From Flavobacteriales bacterium UBA2306 (lineage in GTDB: Bacteria; Bacteroidota; Bacteroidia; Flavobacteriales; Weeksellaceae), in NCBI GenBank assembly GCA_002345565.1, contig DDVS01000001.1, positions 366,712 through 430,711 on the forward strand: 64,000 bases of DNA. Reading direction: 5' to 3'. Shown one piece after another: positions 1-7,952 of the stretch; position 1 is the stretch's first letter; each line of letters opens with the position of its first letter. The notes under the pieces were generated by a model, which did no database searches, had not been told where the DNA came from, and saw only the letters and a program-made list of their open reading frames with translations. A program made the position numbers and the translations under genes.

Positions 1-543
1 ACAATTTATGTTGATGGAACGTCCAAATGTTTTGCAGCTACAGGGGTTAGAGTAGGTTGGGGATTTGGGCCGAGTTTGGTTATAGATAAAATGAAAGCTC
101 TTTTGACGCACGTTGGAGCTTGGGCACCAAAACCAGAACAGGAAGCGGTTGCTGAGTTTTTAGCTGATGATTCTGCAGTGAATACATTCTTAGACGATTA
201 CAAACAAAAACTGAATACAAGCCTGAAAGAGCTTCACGCAGGAATTCAAGATTTGAAATCCAAAGGTTTTGCTGTAGAAAGTATCTCGCCAATGGGTGCG
301 CTTTATCTGACTATCAAATTGGATTATCTTGGAAAAACTACTCCTGACGGAAAAGTTTTGGACGATTCTACAGATTTAGTTTTCTATCTGATTAATAATG
401 CAGGAATGGCTTTGGTTCCGTTCTCCGCATTTGGAAATGATAAGTCAGTGCCTTGGTTCAGAGCTTCTGTTGGAGGTTGTTCTTTAGATGATATTAAGGA
501 TTGTTTACCTAAATTGGCGCAAACTTTAGAAAAATTAAAATAA
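1..543 (+). CDS. PLP-dependent aminotransferase (aspartate aminotransferase-like), 3' part
   Basis: The reading frame is open from base 1, so the 5' part lies outside the window; 180 codons remain. The first codons read TIYVDGTSKCFAATGVRVGW. This is the class I/II aminotransferase signature SK-x-F-x-x-TG-x-R-x-GW, in which the Lys (codon 9) forms the Schiff base with pyridoxal phosphate and the Arg binds the cofactor phosphate. The C-terminal small domain follows, with a substrate-carboxylate Arg likely in 'WFRASVGG'. The reaction is transfer of an amino group from an amino acid to a 2-oxo acid in the cytosol; the exact substrate cannot be read from this fragment. Any internal TTG or ATG start would remove the active-site lysine and is rejected. 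Confidence 0.85.
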   Translation, partial: TIYVDGTSKCFAATGVRVGWGFGPSLVIDKMKALLTHVGAWAPKPEQEAVAEFLADDSAVNTFLDDYKQKLNTSLKELHAGIQDLKSKGFAVESISPMGALYLTIKLDYLGKTTPDGKVLDDSTDLVFYLINNAGMALVPFSAFGNDKSVPWFRASVGGCSLDDIKDCLPKLAQTLEKLK

Positions 544-578
544 ATCGAAAAAATTCTTTTTGTATCTGGAAAAAATTC

Positions 579-586
579 TATCTTTG
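579..586 (+). promoter_or_regulatory. Bacteroidota -7 box (TATCTTTG) for the Xre-RES pair
   Basis: TATCTTTG matches TAnnTTTG and ends 16 nt before the ATG at 602. A TTTTTG lies upstream at 557-562 as a loose -33 element. This supports the start at 602 rather than the in-frame upstream codon at 560. Confidence 0.6.
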
Positions 587-601
587 TGGAAAGAAAAAAA
601 G

Positions 602-1075
602 ATGGCAAATTATAAACAAAAAGAAAATACCAAAATAAATAGAGTAGAAGAGCCGGTAGCAACTTATGGCGTTGCTGGCTCTGTCTTTAATAAATTTGCA
701 ATCCACGACGATTACAAATTACTCAAAAAGGCAAGAGAAGGTCTTAAAACAGAGGTTTTTTACTCTCTTGCAGATGCTATTAAAATGCCCGAAAAAACTT
801 TGGCTTCTGTTATCAATCTATCCCAAAGAACGATTAGCAATTATAGAGATCAAGAAAAAGAATTGGATCCTATATATAGTGAGCATCTATTGAAACTCAT
901 CAATCTTTATAGTTTTGGTAAGGAAATTTTTGGAAGCTTAGAAGAGTTTAGCTTGTGGATGAATCGTCCTTTCTGGAATTCCGAAGATAAGCCAATGGAT
1001 TTTATTTCAACTTCAGGAGGGGTAGATTTGATTTATCACGAAATAGAAAAATTGGGGCAAGGTTATCCTGTTTAA
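602..1075 (+). CDS. Xre/MbcA/ParS-type antitoxin of a RES-Xre module
   Basis: This 157-aa protein is predicted to be the antitoxin that binds and neutralises the RES toxin encoded next to it. The N-terminal half has an Xre-like HTH segment ('KTLASVINLSQRTISNYR'). The C-terminal part ('LYSFGKEIFGSLEEFSLWMN') resembles the toxin-binding MbcA/ParS/Xre domain. Its stop is followed after one base by the toxin ATG, the usual antitoxin-first order with translational coupling. Such antitoxins normally autoregulate the operon; no operator was resolved here. The start at 602 is chosen because the promoter box ends at 586, inside the longer open frame. Confidence 0.8.
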   Translation: MANYKQKENTKINRVEEPVATYGVAGSVFNKFAIHDDYKLLKKAREGLKTEVFYSLADAIKMPEKTLASVINLSQRTISNYRDQEKELDPIYSEHLLKLINLYSFGKEIFGSLEEFSLWMNRPFWNSEDKPMDFISTSGGVDLIYHEIEKLGQGYPV

Positions 1076-1076
1076 T

Positions 1077-1544
1077 ATGCTTGTTTACAGAATTGTTCAC
1101 AAAAAATATGCAGATACTCTTTTTGCAAGTGGCTTAGAAGGTCGTTGGAATTCGGAAGGAAAAAAAGTTCTTTATACTGCGGAAAGTATTTCTTTGGCGT
1201 ATCTCGAAACTTTAGCTCATAGAAAAGGTTTAGGCTTTAATAAGGATTTCAAAATAATGATTATTAAACTTCCTTCCAATTATGATTTTCAAATTGTAGA
1301 ATCTTTTGGTTTACCAAAAAAATGGCGAGATTTTCGGAATTATGAAGCGTGTCAAAAAATTGGAAACGCTTGGTTTGATCAATGTGAAAAATTGGTTTTG
1401 AAAGTTCCTTCCGCTGTTGTTCCCGAGAATTTTAATGTTGTTATCAATACCTTTCATCCGGATTTCAAAAAAGTTAAATTAATAGATGTTCTAGATTTTG
1501 AACCCGATGATAGATTGGAACAGAGTATTAAACAATACAAATGA
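1077..1544 (+). CDS. RES-domain toxin (NAD+-degrading)
   Basis: This 155-aa protein belongs to the RES family, whose studied members deplete cellular NAD+ by phosphorolysis or hydrolysis, or modify targets using NAD+. The family's Arg-Glu-Ser pattern is visible: 'GRWNSEG' near residue 22, 'YTAESISLAYLE' near 36-47, and 'PSAVVPENFNVVIN' near 109-122, with the conserved C-terminal 'HPDF'. The length is normal for a standalone RES toxin. It starts one base after the antitoxin stop codon. The set of key residues looks complete, so the toxin is probably active when not bound by its partner. Confidence 0.82.
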   Translation: MLVYRIVHKKYADTLFASGLEGRWNSEGKKVLYTAESISLAYLETLAHRKGLGFNKDFKIMIIKLPSNYDFQIVESFGLPKKWRDFRNYEACQKIGNAWFDQCEKLVLKVPSAVVPENFNVVINTFHPDFKKVKLIDVLDFEPDDRLEQSIKQYK

Positions 1545-1565
1545 TTTTTCACTAAAAATTAACAA

Positions 1566-2288
1566 ATGAAAGTTATCGCAGTTATTCCTGCTCGTTATAA
1601 TTCTACAAGATTTCCAGGTAAAATGATGGAGATTTTGGGGGACAAAACTATTATTACTACTACTTATCAGAATGTTGTGGAAACAGGTTTGTTTGATGAA
1701 GTGTTTGTGGCTACAGATTCCGAATTGATTTTTGATGAAATTTCAAAAAACGGAGGAAAAGCTGTAATGACAGGCGAACACGAAACGGGAAGCGATAGAA
1801 TTGCAGAAGCTGTTCAAAATATCGATTGCGATATCGTCATCAATGTTCAAGGTGATGAGCCTTTTCTCAAAAAAGAACCTTTGAAACAATTAATTGATGT
1901 CTTTTCTAACGATGTTAAAAAAGAAGTTTCTTTAGCGTCATTGAAAATTCAATTAAAAGAATCAGAAGAAATCCAGAATCCAAATAACGTAAAAGTCGTT
2001 ACTGATAATAATGGACTTGCATTGTATTTCAGTCGTTCTGTAATTCCTTTTCACCGCGAATTATCTTACAATGTTAAGTATTACAAACATATTGGTGTGT
2101 ACGCTTTCCGAAAAGAAGCTTTGTTAAAATTCTCTTCTTTGGAAATGACACCTATGGAAATTTCTGAAAAATTAGAACAATTGCGCTATTTGGAAAACGG
2201 AATGAAAATTAGAATGGTAGAAACGGATTTTGTTGGAGTTGGGATTGATACTCCTGAAGATTTGGAGAAAGCCAAACTACTGATATAA
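1566..2288 (+). CDS. kdsB: 3-deoxy-manno-octulosonate cytidylyltransferase (CMP-KDO synthetase)
   Basis: KdsB activates KDO with CTP to form CMP-KDO, the donor for the inner core of lipopolysaccharide. The protein is 240 aa, normal for the family. The N-terminal nucleotide-binding motif is 'VIPARYNSTRFPGKMM' (residues 6-21). 'ATDSE' and 'TGSDRIAEA' follow, then the metal/product motif 'NVQGDEPF' near 93-100, and the C-terminal 'GIDTPEDLEKA'. It acts in the cytosol. It lies 21 nt after the RES toxin on the same strand, though nothing suggests a functional link. Confidence 0.95.
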   Translation: MKVIAVIPARYNSTRFPGKMMEILGDKTIITTTYQNVVETGLFDEVFVATDSELIFDEISKNGGKAVMTGEHETGSDRIAEAVQNIDCDIVINVQGDEPFLKKEPLKQLIDVFSNDVKKEVSLASLKIQLKESEEIQNPNNVKVVTDNNGLALYFSRSVIPFHRELSYNVKYYKHIGVYAFRKEALLKFSSLEMTPMEISEKLEQLRYLENGMKIRMVETDFVGVGIDTPEDLEKAKLLI

Positions 2289-2350
2289 TGATTAATGTCG
2301 TTTTAGTCAGATTTAATATCACTAAAAAGTTCAAAACTTAATAAAAATCC

Positions 2351-2358
2351 TATCTTTG
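2351..2358 (+). promoter_or_regulatory. -7 box TATCTTTG for the LolA-like gene
   Basis: This is an exact TAnnTTTG match ending 19 nt before the ATG at 2377, the spacing seen repeatedly in this window. Confidence 0.6.
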
Positions 2359-2376
2359 AAATCCTAAAATTTTTGA

Positions 2377-3039
2377 ATGAACAGAATAATCGTCCTTTTT
2401 GCTATTATATTTTCACAAATTATTTTTGCACAAACCGCAAAGGAAATCATTGATAGAAATATCGAAAATTCCGGAGGTCTTACCCAATGGAAACTTCTGA
2501 ATACGGTTCAGATACAAGGACGAGTAACGCTTGGCGTGAATGATTCTTATCTTATGAAAATCTACCAGCAACGCCCAAATCTTACCAAAACAGCCATTCT
2601 TTTAGCCGGAAAAGAAACACCGGTTGAAGGTTTTGACGGAAAGAATGGTTATGCGATGAATTACGCTCAGAACAAGCTTACACAATATAATGATTACGTT
2701 CCTGAAAACTTTGATAATGATTTTATTGATTACGAAAGCAAAGGTTTTGAAGCTGAACTTTTAGGAAAAGAAAAAATCGGAGAACAAGTTTATTTCAAAG
2801 TAGAATTGACAAAAAACGTTAATAAAACGATCTACTATTTTGATGTTAAAAATTACTCGCTTTATCGTGAAATCAAGAAAGATGAAACTTTGACTTATTC
2901 CGATTACAGAAAAGTGGGGAACTTATTAATGCCTTACAGAATCGAATCTATTTCGCCTAAAAAAGACAGCGATTATGTAATGATGATTAATAAAATCGAA
3001 ATTAATAAAGAATTGCCAAAGAATACTTTTAAATTCTAA
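2377..3039 (+). CDS. exported LolA-like/outer-membrane lipoprotein-sorting family protein
   Basis: This is a 220-aa protein with a clear Sec signal peptide (residues 1-18, cleavage near 'IIFAQ-TAK'), so it is periplasmic. The rest is rich in beta-strand and begins 'TAKEIIDRNIENSGG', a common opening in flavobacterial proteins with a LolA/LolB-like half-barrel fold. Such proteins may bind lipids or lipoproteins, but the true LolA role is unproven here. It has its own promoter and is followed 11 nt later by the MmcQ/YjbR gene. Confidence 0.6.
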   Translation: MNRIIVLFAIIFSQIIFAQTAKEIIDRNIENSGGLTQWKLLNTVQIQGRVTLGVNDSYLMKIYQQRPNLTKTAILLAGKETPVEGFDGKNGYAMNYAQNKLTQYNDYVPENFDNDFIDYESKGFEAELLGKEKIGEQVYFKVELTKNVNKTIYYFDVKNYSLYREIKKDETLTYSDYRKVGNLLMPYRIESISPKKDSDYVMMINKIEINKELPKNTFKF

Positions 3040-3050
3040 ATTTTTCATCA

Positions 3051-3404
3051 ATGGAAATCGAGGAAATCCGCAAATATTGCCTATCCAAAAAAGCTGTAAC
3101 GGAAGGTTTTCCTTTTGATAATGAAACTTTGGTTTTCAAGGTTGGTGGAAAGATATTCTTATTTCTGCCTTTGGAAAGTCCTCAGCCAACATTTTCTGTA
3201 AAAACAGACCCAGCTTGGAGCGAGGAACTCAGAGAAAAATATTTTCATATAGCCGGCGCATTTCACTTAAATAAAACCCATTGGAATTCAGTTCTTTGTG
3301 AAGGTCTTAAAAAAGAATTGATTTTGAAATTGATTGACCATTCCTACGATTTGGTTTTCAAATCTTTGACGAAAAAGTTACAAGCTGAAATTAATCAATC
3401 TTAA
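3051..3404 (+). CDS. MmcQ/YjbR family protein
   Basis: This 117-aa single-domain protein matches the MmcQ/YjbR (double-wing, CyaY-like fold) family: N-terminal 'IRKYCLSKKAVTEGFPF', central 'VFKVGGKIFLFL', and the family hallmark 'HLNKTHWNSVLCEG'. Members are small, basic, putative DNA-binding proteins without a firmly assigned role. It is cytosolic with no signal peptide. Its stop overlaps the 3' end of the convergent ribF by 4 bp, so the two genes share a tail-to-tail junction without room for a separate terminator. Confidence 0.8.
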   Translation: MEIEEIRKYCLSKKAVTEGFPFDNETLVFKVGGKIFLFLPLESPQPTFSVKTDPAWSEELREKYFHIAGAFHLNKTHWNSVLCEGLKKELILKLIDHSYDLVFKSLTKKLQAEINQS

Positions 3405-4327
3405 AACTGAAATTCCTCAGTCAATTTTTTATCTAAATCCAATTTTTCAATCAATTTCTCCAAACCTTCGAATTTAATTTCATCGTGAAGAAAATCTCTG
3501 AATCTGATTGTGATTTCTTTGTCATAAATATCCTGATCAAAATCGAGAATATAAACTTCGGTATGTAAAGATTCATTCTTATCATCAATTGTAGGATTGG
3601 TTCCGATGCTCAACATTCCTTTATAGAATTGATCATCAATCCAAACTTCCACGATATAAGCACCTTTCTTTGGAAGTAATTTATTGATAGGGACTTCGAT
3701 ATTAGCTGTTGGATAACCAATTGTTCTGCCCAACTTTTTTCCGTGAATTACTTTTCCTGTCAAAGGATAATTATAACCTAACATTTCATTAGCAACTTTG
3801 ATTCTACCTTCTGACAGAGCTATTCTAATTTTTGTAGAACTAATATTAATGTCATTAGTTTGAACAGCTTCTAATTGATTAACTTTAAAACCTAATTCAT
3901 CAGAAAGAGATTTTAGTAATTCAAAATTTCCGCTTTTATTCTTCCCGAATGTATGATCGTGACCTATTATAATATGCTTAACGTTCAGTTTGTCAACCAA
4001 AACTTGTTCACAAAATTCAGTTCCTGTGAGATTTCGGAATTCTTCATCAAATGTCTTTAGAAAGATATTTTGGATGCCACTTTTTTCCAGAAGTTCTAAT
4101 TTTTCTTCCAAAGTATTCAGCATTTTAACATCATCGTCCGGATTAAGAAACTTTCTTGGATGTGGCCAAAAACTTAAGATAGCAGATTCCAGATGTTCTT
4201 TTTTCGCTATTTTATTTAAAGTATTGATGATAGATAAATGCCCCAAATGTACACCGTCGAACATTCCTAATGATAATGCTAGTGGTGTTTTGGATTGGTA
4301 ATCTGTAAGATCTCTGATGATTTTCAA
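3401..4327 (-). CDS. ribF: bifunctional riboflavin kinase / FAD synthetase
   Basis: RibF phosphorylates riboflavin to FMN and then adenylylates FMN to FAD. With the TTG start at 4327 the protein is 308 aa, the usual RibF length, and begins '(M)KIIRDLTDYQ' as in relatives. The N-terminal FAD-synthetase domain carries 'SLGMFDGVHLGH' (nucleotidyltransferase HxGH). The C-terminal riboflavin kinase carries 'GKKLGRTIGYPTANI' and 'GTNPTI'. The frame continues upstream to 4408 with unrelated residues, so the longer form is rejected. A TATTTTTG -7 box on this strand (4368-4375) supports a start near 4354-4327. Confidence 0.9.
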   Translation of the reverse strand: MKIIRDLTDYQSKTPLALSLGMFDGVHLGHLSIINTLNKIAKKEHLESAILSFWPHPRKFLNPDDDVKMLNTLEEKLELLEKSGIQNIFLKTFDEEFRNLTGTEFCEQVLVDKLNVKHIIIGHDHTFGKNKSGNFELLKSLSDELGFKVNQLEAVQTNDINISSTKIRIALSEGRIKVANEMLGYNYPLTGKVIHGKKLGRTIGYPTANIEVPINKLLPKKGAYIVEVWIDDQFYKGMLSIGTNPTIDDKNESLHTEVYILDFDQDIYDKEITIRFRDFLHDEIKFEGLEKLIEKLDLDKKLTEEFQF

Positions 4328-4367
4328 ATTCTGAATTTTATGGCAGGAAAACAATATTCTGCCTGTG

Positions 4368-4375
4368 CAAAAATA
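4368..4375 (-). promoter_or_regulatory. -7 box TATTTTTG for ribF
   Basis: The plus strand reads CAAAAATA, which is TATTTTTG on the minus strand. It lies 41 nt upstream of the preferred TTG start of ribF and diverges from the atpD promoter. Confidence 0.5.
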
Positions 4376-4457
4376 CACCCAAAAATGGTGTCCGAAATTG
4401 TTATGCAAATATGATAAAAATCTTTTTTTCTGACAATGCAGAATTGCAAACTTTTAT

Positions 4458-4465
4458 TATCTTTG
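4458..4465 (+). promoter_or_regulatory. -7 box TATCTTTG for atpD
   Basis: TATCTTTG ends 22 nt before the ATG at 4487. It also shows that the upstream in-frame ATG at 4436 lies before the transcription start and cannot be used. Confidence 0.65.
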
Positions 4466-4486
4466 CGCACAAGTAAAAATTTAGTA

Positions 4487-5995
4487 ATGGCAAACCAAAT
4501 TAAAGGAAAAATTTCACAAATTATTGGACCAGTTATTGACGTGGTCTTTAATGAAGTTGAACAATTACCAAAAATATATGACGCTTTAGAAATCATTAAA
4601 ACCAATGGTGAAAAAGTGGTATTGGAGGTAGAGCAACACATTGGAGAAGATATGGTAAGATGTATCGCAATGGATGCTACCGATGGACTTCAAAGAGGAC
4701 AAGAAGTTACTGGGACAGGTCTTCAGATTACAATGCCAATCGGAGAAGGGGTTAACGGACGTCTTTTCAACGTGGTTGGAGATGCTATTGATGGAATTCA
4801 GTCTTTATCTAAAGAAGGAGGTTTGCCAATCCACAGAGAAGCACCAAAATTTGACCAATTATCAACTTCTGCTGAAGTTCTTTTCACTGGTATCAAAGTT
4901 ATCGATCTTGTTGAACCTTATGCAAAAGGAGGTAAAATTGGATTGTTCGGTGGAGCTGGTGTTGGAAAAACAGTATTGATCCAGGAATTGATTAACAACA
5001 TCGCAAAAGGACACGGTGGTCTTTCTGTATTCGCAGGAGTAGGAGAAAGAACAAGAGAAGGAAATGACCTTTTGAGAGAGATGTTGGAATCTGGTATTAT
5101 CAAATATGGTGATGACTTTATGCACTCTATGGAAAATGGAGGTTGGGATCTTTCTAAAGTAGATCTTGAAGCGATGAAAGATTCTAAAGCAGCTTTCGTT
5201 TTCGGACAGATGAACGAGCCACCAGGAGCAAGAGCTAGAGTAGCATTGTCTGGTTTGACCTTAGCAGAATATTATAGAGATGGCGGAGAAAGCGGACAAG
5301 GTAGAGATGTATTGTTCTTCGTAGATAACATTTTCCGTTTTACACAAGCTGGTTCCGAGGTGTCTGCACTTCTTGGGCGTATGCCATCTGCGGTAGGTTA
5401 CCAACCAACTTTGGCATCTGAAATGGGTGCGATGCAGGAAAGAATTACTTCTACTAAAAATGGTTCAATTACTTCAGTACAGGCGGTTTACGTACCTGCG
5501 GATGACTTAACGGATCCGGCTCCTGCAACTACGTTTGCTCACTTGGATGCAACGACAGTATTAGATAGAAAAATTGCTTCATTAGGTATTTACCCTGCGG
5601 TAGATCCTTTGGCTTCTACGTCAAGAATCTTGGCTCCGGAAATCATCGGTGAAGAACATTATAACTGTGCTCAAAGAGTAAAAGAAATTCTTCAGAGATA
5701 CAAAGCATTGCAGGATATTATCGCAATCCTTGGTATGGAAGAATTGTCTGAAGAAGATAAATTGGTAGTTTACAGAGCTAGAAAAGTACAGAGATTCTTA
5801 TCTCAACCTTTCCACGTTGCAGAGCAGTTTACAGGTATCCCAGGATCTTTGGTTGACATTAAAGATACCATCAAAGGATTTAATATGATCATTGATGGAG
5901 AATTGGATCAATATCCAGAATCTGCATTCAACTTGAAAGGAACTATTGAAGAAGCGATTGCAGCAGGACAAAAAATGTTAGCTGAGAACGCTTAA
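4487..5995 (+). CDS. atpD: F0F1 ATP synthase subunit beta
   Basis: AtpD is the catalytic beta subunit of F1, making or hydrolysing ATP at the inner membrane. The start at 4487 gives 502 aa ('MANQIKGKISQIIGPVIDVVF'), the normal length. The N-terminal beta-barrel comes first. Walker A 'GGAGVGKT' follows near residues 155-162, then 'GVGERTREGNDL' with the catalytic Glu region, Walker B 'VLFFVDNIFRF', and the DELSEED-loop equivalent 'MEELSEEDKL' near 420. It is followed by atpC after an 85-nt spacer. As in other Flavobacteriia, atpD-atpC is separate from the rest of the atp operon, at least within this window. Confidence 0.98.
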   Translation: MANQIKGKISQIIGPVIDVVFNEVEQLPKIYDALEIIKTNGEKVVLEVEQHIGEDMVRCIAMDATDGLQRGQEVTGTGLQITMPIGEGVNGRLFNVVGDAIDGIQSLSKEGGLPIHREAPKFDQLSTSAEVLFTGIKVIDLVEPYAKGGKIGLFGGAGVGKTVLIQELINNIAKGHGGLSVFAGVGERTREGNDLLREMLESGIIKYGDDFMHSMENGGWDLSKVDLEAMKDSKAAFVFGQMNEPPGARARVALSGLTLAEYYRDGGESGQGRDVLFFVDNIFRFTQAGSEVSALLGRMPSAVGYQPTLASEMGAMQERITSTKNGSITSVQAVYVPADDLTDPAPATTFAHLDATTVLDRKIASLGIYPAVDPLASTSRILAPEIIGEEHYNCAQRVKEILQRYKALQDIIAILGMEELSEEDKLVVYRARKVQRFLSQPFHVAEQFTGIPGSLVDIKDTIKGFNMIIDGELDQYPESAFNLKGTIEEAIAAGQKMLAENA

Positions 5996-6003
5996 GAAAT
6001 TTT

Positions 6004-6074
6004 AAATGTCAAATTTTAGATTTTAGATTGAATTTCAATAATTTATAATTTAAAATCTACAATCTATAATTTCA
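6004..6074. repeat. imperfect inverted repeat between atpD and atpC
   Basis: The spacer contains TTTTAGATTTTAGATTG and later the near-complement AAAATCTACAATCTATAA. Together they can fold into one AT-rich hairpin. Similar AATCTAAAATCTA-type palindromes are common between flavobacterial genes. Here the hairpin could tune the atpD:atpC ratio by processing or attenuation, but that is inference. Confidence 0.5.
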
Positions 6075-6080
6075 TAAAAA

Positions 6081-6362
6081 ATGAATATAAAAATTTTAAC
6101 TCCGGAATTTGTAATCTTTGAAGGCGAAGTAGATTCTATTCTTCTTCCGGGCAAGGGCGGACAATTCCAGATATTCAAAAACCACGCGGCTATTGTATCG
6201 GCTTTGGTTGGTGGAAAAGTTAAAATCTACACAGATAAAGTAGATGCTGCTTACCATAAATACCTTACCAAAGAGACTGAAGCCAAATCATCTTATTCCT
6301 ATGAGATCAAAAGTGGAGTGTTAGAATTCAATAATGACAAGGGTATTATTCTTTGCGAATAA
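6081..6362 (+). CDS. atpC: F0F1 ATP synthase subunit epsilon
   Basis: AtpC is the epsilon subunit of the F1 central stalk, coupling rotation to catalysis and inhibiting ATP hydrolysis. The protein is 93 aa. It has the N-terminal beta-sandwich ('ILTPEFVIFEGEVDSILLPGKGGQFQIFKNHAAIVSAL') split across residues 4-42, with the conserved G-x-FQI-x-x-x-H-A pattern. It is shorter than proteobacterial homologs because the C-terminal two-helix regulatory domain is absent. The short form is usual in Flavobacteriia. Confidence 0.93.
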   Translation: MNIKILTPEFVIFEGEVDSILLPGKGGQFQIFKNHAAIVSALVGGKVKIYTDKVDAAYHKYLTKETEAKSSYSYEIKSGVLEFNNDKGIILCE

Positions 6363-6387
6363 GCTCTAGACATTATAATACAATAAG

Positions 6388-6425
6388 AAAAAAGCGAATC
6401 TGTTTATGATTTCGCTTTTTTTTAT
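6388..6425 (+). terminator. rho-independent terminator after atpC
   Basis: An AAAAAAGCGAAAT-like stem around a short AT loop, closing with TTTCGCTTTTTTTT, follows the atpC stop by 25 nt. Confidence 0.75.
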
Positions 6426-6575
6426 GGCTATTCATCAAAATTATATACAGAAATCAATGAAACTATAAAGGAAGCCAGAAATTCTAAAATTAATCTGGAT
6501 CATGAGAAATAAAATTAAAATAATTTTTATATCAATCAAAATATGATTAAAATGTTTTATTTTATTTAAAAAAGC

Positions 6576-6583
6576 TAATTTTG
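6576..6583 (+). promoter_or_regulatory. -7 box TAATTTTG for the FKBP gene
   Basis: This exact TAnnTTTG ends 22 nt before the ATG at 6605 and so decides the start. Confidence 0.6.
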
Positions 6584-6604
6584 CTTATCTATAAAATATA
6601 TATT

Positions 6605-7039
6605 ATGGGAGTTGCAGATTTATTATTAAAGAAGAAAAAAGCCCTGGCAGAAAAAAACCTGAACGATGGGAAAGCTTATATGGAAACTAACAGATCCAAA
6701 AAGGGAGTGGTAACTCTGGACAGTGGTTTGCAGTATGAAATCATTACAGAAGGAGATGGTAAAAAGCCTAAAGCTAAAGACACAGTAACAGTACACTACC
6801 ACGGGACTACGATTACAGGTGGTGTTTTTGATAGTTCTGTAAAGCGAGGTAAAGCTGCATCTTTCCTGCTAAACAGGGTAATATCTGGCTGGACAGAGGG
6901 CTTACAATTAATGCCGGTTGGTAGCAAATGGAGATTAACCCTTCCGCCGCACCTAGCATATGGAGAAGAACAGATCAGTAAAGAAATTGGCCCGAATAGC
7001 ACATTAATTTTTGAAGTTGAACTTTTGTCTATCAAGTAG
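6605..7039 (+). CDS. FKBP-type peptidyl-prolyl cis-trans isomerase
   Basis: This 144-aa protein has a short charged N-terminal helix ('ADLLLKKKKALAEKNL') and a C-terminal FKBP domain from about residue 37. FKBP hallmarks are present: 'VTVHYHGTTITGGVFDSS', 'VISGWTEGLQLMPVGSKWRLTLP' in two adjoining blocks, 'HLAYGE' and 'LIFEVELLSI'. It catalyses proline isomerisation during protein folding. There is no signal peptide or lipobox, so it is probably cytosolic, unlike exported Mip-like relatives. The gene is monocistronic, with its own promoter and terminator. Confidence 0.9.
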   Translation: MGVADLLLKKKKALAEKNLNDGKAYMETNRSKKGVVTLDSGLQYEIITEGDGKKPKAKDTVTVHYHGTTITGGVFDSSVKRGKAASFLLNRVISGWTEGLQLMPVGSKWRLTLPPHLAYGEEQISKEIGPNSTLIFEVELLSIK

Positions 7040-7050
7040 AAAATATAAAT

Positions 7051-7082
7051 CCCGACTATCTTTATGTCGGTTTTTTTTTTTA
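7051..7082 (+). terminator. terminator after the FKBP gene
   Basis: The stem CCGAC...GTCGG (7052-7056 with 7066-7070) is followed by a run of more than ten T. Confidence 0.85.
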
Positions 7083-7206
7083 TAAAGAGAGAATAATGCC
7101 GATCTCTTTAAGTTGACTTATACGTTTTGAGAACCATAATAATTCAAAATTTTTAAAATAGTTTGTTCTTATTTTTTTCCTTCAGAATGATAAAATAAAC
7201 ATAGTA

Positions 7207-7725
7207 TTAATGATTTTCATAAGTTTCAAAAGTGCCATCCTGATAGAAAAATACAATCCTCTTAATTTTTTTTGAATTAGTTTCTTGTTTTATAGCAGGA
7301 TTTTCTACTGTCTGAGAATCGTTTAAAATTTTCTTGTTAGCCATTGTCTTGGCAATATTAGATTCTGAAGTGTTATTGCTATTTTGAATTTTAGGTTCAG
7401 ATTGTCCAAAATCTTCGTCAGTTATAATTGAAAACAGATCGGGCAGAGATGTTTTTTTCCTTTTATCTGTTTCGGTGTCTTTATCTTCTGGTTTGGGTAG
7501 CGGTTTATCATTCACCAGCATTTCGCCTTCACCTGTGATTAACCATTCCCATTCTAATTTCGGAAATTTGATTTTTATTTTAGAAATGAAATCAAGGGAA
7601 GGTTTATTTCTTCCGGATAAGATATGAGAAATACTGGAACGCTGAACCCCAATTTCTTCTGCAAATTCTGCAGGTGTCAATTCCGTATATTCAATAACTT
7701 TTGTAATTCTGTCGTTAAATTCCAT
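7207..7725 (-). CDS. Xre-family transcriptional regulator
   Basis: This is a 172-aa protein. The N-terminal HTH_3 domain (residues 5-65) reads 'TPAEFAEEIGVQRSSISHILSGRNKPSLDFI' across two helices and their turn. A low-complexity, Asn/Lys/Glu-rich linker follows (about 70-150). The C-terminus is 'IKRIVFFYQDGTFETYENH', a tail shared by many chryseobacterial Xre proteins. Nothing shows what it regulates. Two inverted TTACATTTGT motifs just upstream suggest autoregulation. A TACATTTG box ends only 5 nt before the ATG, so its mRNA may be almost leaderless. Confidence 0.75.
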   Translation of the reverse strand: MEFNDRITKVIEYTELTPAEFAEEIGVQRSSISHILSGRNKPSLDFISKIKIKFPKLEWEWLITGEGEMLVNDKPLPKPEDKDTETDKRKKTSLPDLFSIITDEDFGQSEPKIQNSNNTSESNIAKTMANKKILNDSQTVENPAIKQETNSKKIKRIVFFYQDGTFETYENH

Positions 7726-7728
7726 TTC

Positions 7729-7796
7729 ACAAATGTAATGAAATTATTTAATTATGGTTTTACATTTGTATCAAACATAAATTTACTTTTGTAAAT
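7729..7796. promoter_or_regulatory. promoter and probable operator of the Xre gene
   Basis: CAAATGTA (7730-7737) is a minus-strand TACATTTG -7 box. The plus strand has TACATTTG at 7761-7768 and TACTTTTG at 7784-7791. ACAAATGTAA and TTACATTTGTA form an inverted pair about 20 bp apart, and TTTACTTTTGTAAA (7783-7796) is itself palindromic. This arrangement fits a dimeric Xre operator with promoters on both strands. Confidence 0.4.
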
Positions 7797-7952
7797 ACTC
7801 GCTGTTAATGTTATAAATATTATAAGTAACTTAAAACTAAGAAGTTGCGGAAGTATTTGTGGAGAAGTGTCTATAAAGCCTAAGAATTTTTCCATTGAAT
7901 GTGGATAGTGTGGAAAAGCCTATTGATCGACAAAATCAGTTAACCATAGTCA

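Noticed and set aside
4328..4408. Longer N-terminus of RibF
   Set aside because: The added residues lack resemblance to RibF and include the promoter region.
4436..4486. Upstream ATG of atpD
   Set aside because: It lies before the -7 box at 4458-4465, so it is not in the transcript.
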